This document shows, in pieces, positions 9,121-16,952 of a DNA stretch of 40,688 nt; the stretch's first letter is position 1, and each line of letters opens with the position of its first letter. Both the position numbers and the translations under genes were made by a program. The stretch spans positions 1 to 40,688 of the forward strand of contig SHZM01000033.1 in NCBI GenBank assembly GCA_009692265.1, in the 5' to 3' direction. The notes beneath the pieces are model-generated. The model did not search any database, was not told the DNA's origin, and was given only the letters and a program-made list of their open reading frames with translations. This DNA comes from Gammaproteobacteria bacterium (GTDB taxonomy: Bacteria; Pseudomonadota; Gammaproteobacteria; Ga0077536).

Positions 9121-9267
9121 GTGAACAATATTTTGTTCGGACTGTTCTATGCGTGTGCGATCACCGTCGTAATCCTGCATTTCACCGGTTGGTTGGCTGA
9201 TCATAATCTCGACTGGCTAGTATTCGTCCTGGCAGTGCTGGTTTTTCCCGTCGTGCTATTCCTGTGA
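9121..9267 (+). CDS. Small two-helix membrane protein, 48 residues
   Basis: A GTG-started frame runs 48 codons to TGA. It is preceded by a good ribosome-binding site, GGGAG seven bases upstream. The protein begins MNNILFGLFYACAITVVILH, has a short polar loop with GWLADHN, and ends in a second hydrophobic stretch, WLVFVLAVLVFPVVLFL. Two membrane helices of about 20 residues with a loop are therefore predicted. I do not recognise the family. It sits alone on the rightward strand between yqeC and sixA. Confidence 0.65.
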   Translation: MNNILFGLFYACAITVVILHFTGWLADHNLDWLVFVLAVLVFPVVLFL

Positions 9268-9341
9268 GTGCGAACCGAAGTGCGCTTAGAAATTGGAACG
9301 ACACAGCCCCGTGGCTGGCGAAGACAAAATCAGACATTTAT

Positions 9342-9857
9342 TTAATCTCGCGCTAAACGGTCAGGCGTCATTTGGCAGTCCACGCGAGCGGAACCTTGCG
9401 CTACTCGATCGGTATCGAGCGAAAATTTCACAACCGTGATCGCGGCGGGCGACAGTCCCAAATCCGGTCGCGCGCCCTCTGCCTCCGACACTAACCATTG
9501 CAGTAAGTCTTCTAAACCGGGGTTATGCCCGACAAACAGGCACGGCGCGGCATCGCTGCCAGCAAGCAGCCCGACCAAAGTCTCGAGTTCCGCAAGGTAC
9601 ATGGACGGTTCGAATACGGTTTGTGAAGCCGGTGCCGGCCAGTCCATAAGCACCGTTTCGACGGTTTGAGCCGCACGCACCGCCGGTGAACTGATGACGC
9701 GGGCTAGGTTTGGAACCTGTAGACGTAACCACTGCCCCATTCGTCGCGCATCTTCTCGGCCTCGCGGCGTGAGGGTACGGGCAAGATCTATGCCTCCTGG
9801 TCGCAACTCAATCGCCTGGGCATGGCGCATCACAACAATGGTAGCTACCGATTTCAT
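9342..9857 (-). CDS. sixA: SixA-type phosphohistidine phosphatase
   Basis: A histidine-phosphatase superfamily protein of 171 residues (161 in E. coli SixA). The phosphate-binding signature is VVMRHAQ with Arg11 and His12, followed by SSPAVRAAQT (Arg61) and VGHNPGLEDLL (His111). SixA removes phosphate from histidine phosphotransfer proteins: ArcB was the first proposed target, and later work points to the nitrogen phosphotransferase system. The N-terminus starts nine residues before the RH motif, as usual. No phosphorelay partner is nearby. Confidence 0.88.
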   Translation of the reverse strand: MKSVATIVVMRHAQAIELRPGGIDLARTLTPRGREDARRMGQWLRLQVPNLARVISSPAVRAAQTVETVLMDWPAPASQTVFEPSMYLAELETLVGLLAGSDAAPCLFVGHNPGLEDLLQWLVSEAEGARPDLGLSPAAITVVKFSLDTDRVAQGSARVDCQMTPDRLARD

Positions 9858-9919
9858 TTTTCTGGGTTATCCGTGAACCGCGTCGCAGGCTACAACTTCT
9901 CGCTTTGCAGTTGCCGATG

Positions 9920-9949
9920 ATGACTCCTATATATCCTAAACCGAATAAT
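9920..9949 (+). promoter_or_regulatory. Possible promoter for the 9987 gene
   Basis: ATGACT (9920-9925, four of six) and AATAAT (9944-9949, five of six) have an 18-base spacer, giving a leader of about 30 bases. A second -10-like TATAAC at 9979-9984 is too close to the ATG to serve the same start. Confidence 0.35.
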
Positions 9950-9986
9950 TACTTTGCGCTGCTCCAAACATGGCTCTCTATAACTT

Positions 9987-11123
9987 ATGTCTATTGCGCT
10001 TAGTCTAAGTCCGCACCCGTCTATGCTTACGCCGGATAGTGCGTCGGCCACTCCCGACCTCAACGTACTCGCAGGTGTTGCGCGCGGCGAACGCGTCGAA
10101 GTCGAAGCACAATGCGATCGCACCCTAGACCTCTTTCAGCGCACGTTGCAGATAATCGACACCCACAGCGAAGCCGGCGCTTCACCCCTTGTCGCGGATC
10201 AACCGCCGCCTCGCGAATACCTTCCTGAGCACGCTGATTTACGACAACGCTTTCTATTCGCGGAGACGATCGGTAGCTATGGCGCGGTCCACGATCTACT
10301 CAACGGGTATTCTCCTGCGTACCAAATTTTCTCAACCGCTAGGGATTGTGCTTCGCTGGCCCGACTGAACGCCCGTGAAGTAGACGTTTTAGAAGCTTAC
10401 CGCGACCAAATTCACGAAGCGCTGGAACACGCGAGTCGCTACTTGCTCGAAAATCTCACTCACGGATTCACCGATGATGAGCTGCGGGCTCTCAACGACA
10501 TTCTGCGCGAGGCGCGCCAGCGCTTCGACGAGGTGAATACGGTGTTGGGGATCAATCTCATTCGGGCCGTTGAACAAGCCGTCGTCTCGCTCCACCAGTT
10601 GAGCAACACGATCGAAACCGTCGAGTCACGCGTTGATGGTAGCTTTTGGGTTGACAGTGAAGTGATGTTCATTCCGACAAATCACTTAATACAGATCGTC
10701 AATACTATTTTTGCAGCAGTCGGCAATCCCTATGTTGCCAAGCACATCGACGGCATTCTGCTACTCGCGGGTCGCAACCTGTTAATTCGCGTTGTCTCGT
10801 TCTACGCGTATTACGGTAGGCAACAGATCTATAGCACCGTTAAGCGCAATTCCGCCTCGGTGAATCGAGCTGCGATAGCTCACTATATTCGTACTGAGAT
10901 TCGGGGGCTTTTCAAGGCGTGCAAAACCGGCAATCAGCTGGTTTTGAAACGCGTCATGGCAACCGCTGAGCAACAATTTGAAATCTCGATGGAAGCGTTA
11001 CGCCTGGAAGCCGAAGCTTCCGCCCTAGAAGCCGTCGAGAGCTGGCTCCCGCAAGAGCCACCACCGCCCATACCCACTCGCCCCTCCTGGTATCAACGTG
11101 TCGCACATTGGTTGTTCCGATAG
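9987..11123 (+). CDS. Unrecognised helical protein, 378 residues
   Basis: I do not recognise this protein. No signal peptide or clear membrane helix is visible. Residues 1-70 look disordered. From about 75 to 345 the sequence is nearly all amphipathic helix, for example VDVLEAYRDQIHEALEHASR and LRALNDILREARQRFDEVN. A proline-rich linker EPPPPIPTRP leads to a C-terminal WYQRVAHWLFR that could bind a membrane surface. ATG at 9987 has no Shine-Dalgarno sequence; an in-frame ATG at 10023 is an alternative. It is followed, after 139 bases, by the tandem cyclic-nucleotide-binding protein and the ABC exporter on the same strand, so a shared job is possible but unproven. Confidence 0.8.
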   Translation: MSIALSLSPHPSMLTPDSASATPDLNVLAGVARGERVEVEAQCDRTLDLFQRTLQIIDTHSEAGASPLVADQPPPREYLPEHADLRQRFLFAETIGSYGAVHDLLNGYSPAYQIFSTARDCASLARLNAREVDVLEAYRDQIHEALEHASRYLLENLTHGFTDDELRALNDILREARQRFDEVNTVLGINLIRAVEQAVVSLHQLSNTIETVESRVDGSFWVDSEVMFIPTNHLIQIVNTIFAAVGNPYVAKHIDGILLLAGRNLLIRVVSFYAYYGRQQIYSTVKRNSASVNRAAIAHYIRTEIRGLFKACKTGNQLVLKRVMATAEQQFEISMEALRLEAEASALEAVESWLPQEPPPPIPTRPSWYQRVAHWLFR

Positions 11124-11190
11124 CCGGCACTCCGCTGTAAGATAAGCCGCGCGCCCAGCCGCCGGTGGCCAACTCATATACACCCCAGCA

Positions 11191-11224
11191 CCGCGCGGAC
11201 GCAACGCGCGGGAGTGTCGTTTTT
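11191..11224 (+). terminator. GC-rich hairpin followed by T-run
   Basis: CCGCGCG (11191-11197) pairs with CGCGCGG (11205-11211) around a 7-base loop, and a GTTTTT run ends at 11224, eight bases after the stem. It lies between the helical protein and the tandem-CNB gene. It may partly end transcription there, but the spacing to the T-run is poor. Confidence 0.3.
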
Positions 11225-11262
11225 GCGACGAGTAGCTAATCAACGAGGGACTTCGACAAGCT

Positions 11263-12132
11263 ATGGTTACGGTTCGCGCCAGCGTTGAACTTCTCCGTAA
11301 AATCCCCCTATTCAGCAGTCTTTCGGACTCCGAACTACAGCGCGTTATCGATTCACCAGCTAACGGCATAGTTGATTTTAAGCCACTTCAAAAGATCATC
11401 GAAGAAAACGAAGCGGGCGACTGCATGTATATAGTTCTGGAGGGCGCGATGGATGTCCGTATTAAGGCTGTTGGTGGCCGCGAAATCACGATCGCGACAC
11501 TAAAAGCCGGCGAGTTTTTTGGCGAACAGGCGCTTCTGCCAGGCACGAGCGGTCGGCGGAACGCGACGGTCCGTGCTTTGCAGAGCAGCCGCTTATTCAA
11601 AATTTCCAAGACCGACGCCGCCCTCGGAATGGCCGCGGCAGATGATTTTTCCGCGCTTACCGACTCCGACGATGCCAGTTCCGTCGACCGGGTTCGGATG
11701 ATGATCCGCAGCGTGCGCTTGTTTCGATCCCTCTCTGGTCGCGATCTGGAACGAGTTGGCGACTGGACTGAAGTCATTCTCTTCGAGGCTGGCGAGATCA
11801 TTCTCCGAGAGGCCGAAGCGGGCGATTACATGTATGTCGTTCTCGATGGATCTGTCGAAGTTTTTATAATGGACGATGATGGGAAAATCGTCGTCCTCTC
11901 TGAGCTGACCCGTGGGCATTACTTCGGCGAACAAGCGCTGCTGCCCGACAGCACAGGCAAGCGCAACGCGAATGTGCGGGCCAACGAAAAGGCAACTCTC
12001 GTGCGAGTTGCCAAGCGCTACTTTCAGCTGATAGTCACTCACGACAATAAGCTCATGCTGGCCCTAAAAGCTGTAGGAGATGCGCAGAAGCGAAAAATTG
12101 TCAATGCGATAGGACAGTCGACTGAATGGTAA
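11263..12132 (+). CDS. Tandem cyclic nucleotide-binding domain protein, no output domain
   Basis: The 289 residues consist of two cyclic-nucleotide-binding domains, about 8-125 and 148-270, and little else. Each has a phosphate-binding cassette: FGEQALLPGTSGRRNATVRA with Glu88 and Arg99, and FGEQALLPDSTGKRNANVRA with Glu223 and Arg234. The Glu and Arg are those that hold ribose and phosphate in CRP and in protein kinase A regulatory subunits, so both sites look competent. There is no helix-turn-helix, kinase or channel part, so it probably acts on a partner. GAGGGA lies 12 bases before the ATG. The ABC exporter follows after 39 bases. The ligand cannot be told from the sequence. Confidence 0.9.
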   Translation: MVTVRASVELLRKIPLFSSLSDSELQRVIDSPANGIVDFKPLQKIIEENEAGDCMYIVLEGAMDVRIKAVGGREITIATLKAGEFFGEQALLPGTSGRRNATVRALQSSRLFKISKTDAALGMAAADDFSALTDSDDASSVDRVRMMIRSVRLFRSLSGRDLERVGDWTEVILFEAGEIILREAEAGDYMYVVLDGSVEVFIMDDDGKIVVLSELTRGHYFGEQALLPDSTGKRNANVRANEKATLVRVAKRYFQLIVTHDNKLMLALKAVGDAQKRKIVNAIGQSTEW

Positions 12133-12151
12133 CGGCGCCGCTCTGGCGCCG
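12133..12151 (+). other. Perfect 7-bp hairpin after the CNB gene stop
   Basis: CGGCGCC (12133-12139) and GGCGCCG (12145-12151) pair around GCTCT, beginning at the first base after the stop codon. No T-run follows, so it is not a standard terminator. It could stabilise the upstream message or reduce expression of the exporter genes 20 bases on. Confidence 0.5.
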
Positions 12152-12171
12152 CGCGAATTTCAGAGTTCGAT

Positions 12172-13095
12172 ATGAACGCCCTCGAGCTGCACGCGCTACG
12201 CAAAATCTATGGTAACGGAAAAGTGGCGCTCGCCGGGGTTAACCTGTTGGTTGGCGAAGGCGAGTTTTTCGCCTTACTCGGGCCAAACGGGGCCGGTAAA
12301 TCAACCATTATCGGTATAATCACCTCGCTAGTGACCAAGTCAGATGGTCAGGTACGCATCTTTGATACCGACATTGACGTTGATTTCGAAACTGCAAAGT
12401 CCTATTTGGGCGTCGTTCCTCAGGAATTTAATTTCTCCCAGTTCGAAACGGTCTGGGAGATAGTGACCAACCAGGCAGGCTTCTACGGTTTGGAGCCGAG
12501 GCTTGCGGCAATCCGCGCGGAAAAATACCTCGTACAGCTCGGTCTTTGGGACAAACGGTTTGACCGGTCACGGACCTTATCGGGGGGGATGAAACGAAGG
12601 CTGATGATCGCGCGCGCGCTGCTGCACGAACCACGCCTGCTCATTCTTGATGAACCGACCGCTGGAGTTGATATCGAGCTACGGCGCTCGATGTGGGAGT
12701 TCCTTGCCGAACTAAATCGACAAGGCACCACCGTCATTCTCACAACACATTATCTGGAAGAGGCCGAACGGCTGTGCCGCAACATTGCCATCATCGATCA
12801 CGGTCAGATCATCGAAAATTCCGGCATGAAAGAGTTACTCGCGAAATTAAACGCGGAGACCTTTGTCTTTGATCTCGCGCAACCACTCGCGGTAGCGCCT
12901 AGCAGCGCGGAATTCCGGTTTTCATTACTCGACGAGATGACCTTGGAAGCGAGCGTCGACAAGCGTAATTCCATCAACGAACTATTTGCTTGCTTGTCGC
13001 AATTCGACATTCGCGTGCAGAGCATGCGAAATAAATCAAACAGGCTAGAGGAATTATTTGTCACGATGGTCGCGGATAACGGCGAACCCGGATGA
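12172..13095 (+). CDS. yadG: ABC transporter ATP-binding protein, YadG type
   Basis: The 307 residues match YadG of E. coli (308). It has Walker A GPNGAGKST (37-45), Q-loop Gln84 (VPQEFN), signature LSGGM (136-140), Walker B LLILDEP (156-162) and switch His193. The C-terminal 85 residues carry no membrane segment. The stop overlaps the permease start (ATGA), so the two are translated together. YadGH belongs to the ABC-2 export group with an unknown substrate; a drug- or polysaccharide-exporter relation is usually assumed. Only a weak CAGAG precedes the ATG. Confidence 0.93.
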   Translation: MNALELHALRKIYGNGKVALAGVNLLVGEGEFFALLGPNGAGKSTIIGIITSLVTKSDGQVRIFDTDIDVDFETAKSYLGVVPQEFNFSQFETVWEIVTNQAGFYGLEPRLAAIRAEKYLVQLGLWDKRFDRSRTLSGGMKRRLMIARALLHEPRLLILDEPTAGVDIELRRSMWEFLAELNRQGTTVILTTHYLEEAERLCRNIAIIDHGQIIENSGMKELLAKLNAETFVFDLAQPLAVAPSSAEFRFSLLDEMTLEASVDKRNSINELFACLSQFDIRVQSMRNKSNRLEELFVTMVADNGEPG

Positions 13096-13883
13096 CAGCT
13101 GATCGTTCAAGACAGCGGCGAGGCTACCGCGTCGCGTTCATGACCATTGCGAGAAAGGAGATCAGCCGGTTCATGCGAATTTGGCTGCAGACCGTCTTGC
13201 CACCCGCGATTACGATGTCGTTATATTTTGTTATTTTCGGCAATCTTATCGGCCCGCGAATCGGGACGATGGGTGGCTATAGCTACATGCAATACATTGC
13301 GCCAGGGATCATCATGATGTCGGTGATCACAAGCGCCTATGCCAACGTCGTATCGTCATTGTTCGGCGCAAAGTTTCAGCGCCACATCGAAGAAATCCTG
13401 GTCGCCCCTATTCCCGATATTTTGATTGTTCTTGGCTTCGTTGTCGGTGGGGTTGCTCGCGGAATCATGGTCGGCGCGGTGGTAACCATTGTGGCGCTGT
13501 TTTTTACGCATCTGCACGTTGAATCCTTCGTGGTCACGGTTTCGGTCGTCATCCTGACCGCGACGTTATTTTCGCTGGCAGGATTGATTAATGCGCTGTA
13601 CGCCAAGAAATTCGACGACATCTCGATCGTCCCGACGTTTATCCTGACACCTTTGACTTACTTGGGCGGCGTTTTCTACTCGATCGACCTACTGCCCGGG
13701 TTCTGGCAAACCGTTTCGCTCGCGAACCCCATTCTGTATATGGTGAATGCATTCAGATACGGCGTGTTGGGAGTCAGTGATATTGATATCACGGTGGCAT
13801 TCAGCGTCATCGGATTGTTTATCGTCGCTCTATTCGGCTTGAGTATGCGGCTGATGAAACAAGGAACCGGCCTACGAGCTTGA
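13092..13883 (+). CDS. yadH: ABC-2 type permease, YadH type
   Basis: A 263-residue membrane protein with about six hydrophobic helices, very close to E. coli YadH (256): it contains FMRIWLQTVLPPAITMSLYF, FGNLIGPRIG, YMQYIAPGIIMMSVIT, a FGAKFQRHIEEILVAP loop, FDDISIVPTFILTPLTYLGG and FRYGVLG. The start overlaps the yadG stop; an ATG at residue 17 is the next option, but the longer form fits the coupling. It pairs with the ATPase to form an exporter dimer in the inner membrane. Its 3' end overlaps that of the convergent dat gene by 12 bases. Confidence 0.93.
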   Translation: MTADRSRQRRGYRVAFMTIARKEISRFMRIWLQTVLPPAITMSLYFVIFGNLIGPRIGTMGGYSYMQYIAPGIIMMSVITSAYANVVSSLFGAKFQRHIEEILVAPIPDILIVLGFVVGGVARGIMVGAVVTIVALFFTHLHVESFVVTVSVVILTATLFSLAGLINALYAKKFDDISIVPTFILTPLTYLGGVFYSIDLLPGFWQTVSLANPILYMVNAFRYGVLGVSDIDITVAFSVIGLFIVALFGLSMRLMKQGTGLRA

Positions 13884-14744
13884 GTACAGAGGTGTTTTGG
13901 TATTGGCGAGTTCCGCGACTTTGAATCGTGCATAAGCCGCGCATACTCGGCGATAAACCACCCCAATCTCACCAGTCCCGACAGGGCGGGAATCAAGGCG
14001 AGTCACGGACACGATATCTCGGGTTGAACTCGTCAACCACACTTCCTCCGACGCTAACAATTCCGTTTGTGATATTTCCACTTCTTGTACCGCATCGGTG
14101 GTGTCAGCTAACGCCTCAACGATGGTGTCCCGCGTGATCCCCGACAGGATGAAACTTGATTTTGGAGGGGTCTTGATTCTCCCCCGGCTGACAATAAACA
14201 CGTTACTCGCGGCACCTTCGGTCACCCACCCGTCCCGTACTAGAATCGCTTCGTACACGCCAGCCAGGGAGGCTGCAGTTCGCGCCATGACATTCGGCAG
14301 CAGAGAGATCGCTTTTATGTCGCATCGCTGCCAACGGAGATCTTCGAGCACAATCGCTGCAACTTGAGCCGGTACCAAGCCGGTAGTTAGTTCGGAAACC
14401 ATCATAAAGACGGTGGGGATACTCGTCAGTGGCGCGGCATGATTGCGCGGAGCGACACCGCGAGTTACTTGGAGATATATCGAAAGCGTCTCGGCCGGAC
14501 AATTCGCCGCTATGAGTTCGTAAATTAAATCGATCCAGGCCAAACGACCATAAGGATCCACGATTGAGATCGCGACTAAGCTTTGCTCAAGGCGACACAG
14601 ATGTGCTTCCAGTCGAAAAGGCCGCCCAGCATAAACCGGAAGGACTTCATAAATCCCGTCGCCAAAAATGAACCCGCGATCCAGGACAGAGACACGGGCG
14701 CTATCAAGCGGAATAAATTTACCATTGAGATAACAGGTAGACAC
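13872..14744 (-). CDS. dat: D-amino-acid aminotransferase (class IV)
   Basis: A PLP enzyme that interconverts D-alanine and D-glutamate with their keto acids, supplying D-amino acids for peptidoglycan. Fold-type IV motifs: VSVLDRGFIFGDGIYEVLPV, the PLP lysine in CDIKAISLLPNVMART (Lys144), VTEGAASNVFIV, and LSGITRDTI. I start it at GTG 14744, which gives 290 residues and clears the dacC stop by eight bases; the frame extends to a GTG at 14798 inside dacC. No good Shine-Dalgarno sequence is seen, so coupling to dacC is likely. A branched-chain aminotransferase is less likely because the RCDIK motif and length are Dat-like. Confidence 0.88.
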   Translation of the reverse strand: MSTCYLNGKFIPLDSARVSVLDRGFIFGDGIYEVLPVYAGRPFRLEAHLCRLEQSLVAISIVDPYGRLAWIDLIYELIAANCPAETLSIYLQVTRGVAPRNHAAPLTSIPTVFMMVSELTTGLVPAQVAAIVLEDLRWQRCDIKAISLLPNVMARTAASLAGVYEAILVRDGWVTEGAASNVFIVSRGRIKTPPKSSFILSGITRDTIVEALADTTDAVQEVEISQTELLASEEVWLTSSTRDIVSVTRLDSRPVGTGEIGVVYRRVCAAYARFKVAELANTKTPLYSSS

Positions 14745-14752
14745 GGTCTGCG

Positions 14753-15904
14753 TTACTCGAAATAAAGCGCGGCCGTGTCGAACAGACGACGCCACCACGC
14801 CCCTTCGGCAACCGCGTGCTGGACGACTAATGGCGTGCGCGCAATTTCCTTCCCTTCGAAACTTACAACGAGCGCCCCCACGACCTGCCCCACCGCGAGT
14901 GGCGCGATAAGTGGATGACGAAGCTCGGCGGACGTTTTGACCGCGCCTGGCTTGCCTCGTGGGATGGTAGTACTAACCGCATCCGTAACGCCGATATCAA
15001 CCTGCCGTTCCGCGCCTTTCCACACCTGGGTTTCCGTGACTTTCGCGCCAGACGCGTAGAGCAGCTTGCTTTCGAAAAACCGGAACCCATAGTTCAATAA
15101 AGCTTGGCTGGCTTGGGTGCGCGATGCATCAGATTTCGCCCCCATCACCACGGAGATGAGGCGCATACCGTCGCGCATCGCTGAAGCGACCAAGCAGTAA
15201 CCCGCAGCTTCCGTATGCCCAGTTTTCATACCGTCCACGGTCGGATCGCGACGTAGCAAGCCGTTTCTGTTTTGCTGGGTGATGCCGTTATACGTATATG
15301 CCGGCTCGGAGAATATCGCGTAAATCTCGGGGAAATTCCCGATCAAGGCGCGCGCTAGAACACCGAGATCGCCCGCGGTTGTGTAATTATCGGGATTCGG
15401 TAATCCAGTACTGTTCTCGAATTTCGAATCCTTCATGCCGAGTCGTGCGGCATGACCATTCATAACCGCCGCGAAGACTTCCTCCGTACCCGATACGTGT
15501 TCGGCCAATGCAACGCTCGCGTCGTTCCCCGACTGAATAATGTCGCCATGGAGGAGTTCGTCCACTGACGCGCTTTTATTAACCTCGAGAAACATCCGAG
15601 AACCTTCCTGTTTCCAGGCATATTCGCTGATGACCGTTTGATCGTCGGTTTTGATCAATCCTTTCTTAAGCGCATCGGCGACCGTATAAACCGTCAGGAT
15701 TTTCGTTAGGCTTGCTGGCTCCACCCGCAGGTCGGACTCGTGCTCCGCGAGGATCGCCCCACTTTGGTAGTCAACGAGGACATAAGCCGTGGCGGCAAGC
15801 TTGGGAGCATCTGGGATGCCAGGGAAGGTCGCTTGTACCGCCACCGCCCACGCCATCGAGAAAACGCAAGTGCCGAAATTAGCGAGGCGCACGATGAGAT
15901 TCAC
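14753..15904 (-). CDS. dacC: D-alanyl-D-alanine carboxypeptidase (PBP5/6 family)
   Basis: This periplasmic carboxypeptidase removes the terminal D-Ala from pentapeptides. It has 383 residues. A signal peptide covers about 1-26. The active-site motifs are SLTK (Ser65, Lys68), SGN (125-127) and KTG (227-229). The C-terminal domain ends in WWRRLFDTAALYFE, the amphipathic helix that anchors PBP5-type enzymes to the membrane. The GTG start overlaps the rlpA stop (GTGA). The symbol dacC follows the Pseudomonas gene in the same position; dacA would be equally apt. Confidence 0.95.
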   Translation of the reverse strand: MNLIVRLANFGTCVFSMAWAVAVQATFPGIPDAPKLAATAYVLVDYQSGAILAEHESDLRVEPASLTKILTVYTVADALKKGLIKTDDQTVISEYAWKQEGSRMFLEVNKSASVDELLHGDIIQSGNDASVALAEHVSGTEEVFAAVMNGHAARLGMKDSKFENSTGLPNPDNYTTAGDLGVLARALIGNFPEIYAIFSEPAYTYNGITQQNRNGLLRRDPTVDGMKTGHTEAAGYCLVASAMRDGMRLISVVMGAKSDASRTQASQALLNYGFRFFESKLLYASGAKVTETQVWKGAERQVDIGVTDAVSTTIPRGKPGAVKTSAELRHPLIAPLAVGQVVGALVVSFEGKEIARTPLVVQHAVAEGAWWRRLFDTAALYFE

Positions 15905-16710
15905 TGTTCAACGCGATTCACGAAGTGATGTTCTGTGATACCTAGCTCTTCCAAAGTTAGAACAGCCTGATCGGCGTGTGCGACATCGCGAATCGGCCCG
16001 AGCTGGACTTTGTACAAGCGGGGCGCATTGGGAGGTTCCGCGAGAATCCGAATATCGTCAGTGAACTCTAACTCCACGCGCGCCTTTAGGCGCTCGGCAT
16101 TTGCGCGCTCCCCAAACGCACCAATTTGCAGGAACATCGGTACACTCGCCTCGTTCGGTATTTGCATACTCGGTGACCCCGCGGCCGCGAAATTTGTTAG
16201 TGCGCGCACTTCAACAAAAGCGGTACCTGTCTCGACGACATCGAGCTTAAGCGCGGCAGCATAGGACAGATCAATCACGCGATTATCCTTGAACGGTCCG
16301 CGGTCGTTGACCCGCAACACTGCTTTGCGGCCGTTGGCTAGATTTGTGACCTCGACCCAGGTCGGGAGTGGCAGAATTTTATGGGCCGCCGTCATTTTGT
16401 ACATATCGTAGGTTTCCCGGGTCGAGGTTAGTGCGCCATGAAAATCTTTGCCGTACCAGGACGCTATTCCGCGCTCACGGTAGTTGGCAGCTGACTTCAG
16501 CGGGTAATAGCGTTTCCCAAAAACGTCATATGACTCAGGATTGCCGTATCGGCTTAGCGGCTCGGCGCTCGGAGAAGTTGCCGGCTCCGGAATACCGGCA
16601 GGCGCGGGCTGTGGCGACCTTGGTGGCGGCCCGCGTTGGAAAATGCCGCATCCCGACATTAGCGCAAGCGTGCTTAGAAAAAAGACGTACCGCATTCGTA
16701 GAACAATCAT
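15901..16710 (-). CDS. rlpA: RlpA-like septal lytic transglycosylase lipoprotein
   Basis: The protein has 269 residues from ATG 16710. A lipobox LMSGC puts the lipidated cysteine at 21. A proline-rich linker, a double-psi beta-barrel (about 80-170) and a SPOR domain (about 190-268) follow. GIASWYGKDFHG, Glu99 and His110 have the spacing of the residues reported as essential in Pseudomonas RlpA, which cleaves peptide-free glycan at division sites. ATG 16695 is a second possible start; the frame is open back to an ATG at 16863, but that would put about 50 residues before the signal sequence. The stop overlaps the dacC start. Confidence 0.93.
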   Translation of the reverse strand: MIVLRMRYVFFLSTLALMSGCGIFQRGPPPRSPQPAPAGIPEPATSPSAEPLSRYGNPESYDVFGKRYYPLKSAANYRERGIASWYGKDFHGALTSTRETYDMYKMTAAHKILPLPTWVEVTNLANGRKAVLRVNDRGPFKDNRVIDLSYAAALKLDVVETGTAFVEVRALTNFAAAGSPSMQIPNEASVPMFLQIGAFGERANAERLKARVELEFTDDIRILAEPPNAPRLYKVQLGPIRDVAHADQAVLTLEELGITEHHFVNRVEQ

Positions 16711-16952
16711 CCTGGAAATGGCAGTTGAACAGCGAGTGGGGTGTGGTCGGTGGTGTGCAGGGCAAGGCGCGATGAGGAGGGATAGCAAGCTATTCCGACG
16801 ATTCGTAACGCCGCCATGCGCGCCAGCGAACGCGCTCCGCACGGCGTAGCGACTCTCACCCATAAGGTGAAGCCGACTTGAAGCATATTCGTTAGCCTCG
16901 CCAACTACTTAGTAACCATGTTTAGCGGTCAACTGCTGTTTCCGGGATCATG
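16711..16952. other. 242-base gap between mltB and rlpA
   Basis: This is the longest non-coding stretch in the otherwise tight leftward wall operon. It contains an inverted repeat around 16779-16796, ATAGC-AA-GCTAT flanked by GG and CC. An rlpA-frame reading from ATG 16863 is open through part of it but lacks protein-like character. A separate promoter for rlpA-dacC-dat may lie here; I see no convincing -35/-10 pair. Confidence 0.5.

Noticed and set aside
9304..9317. CAGCC/GGCTG hairpin between the small membrane gene and sixA as terminator
   Set aside because: The stem has only five pairs and no T-run follows on either strand.
9979..9984. TATAAC as the -10 of the 9987 gene
   Set aside because: It ends two bases before the ATG and has no -35 at a proper distance; 9920-9949 fits better.
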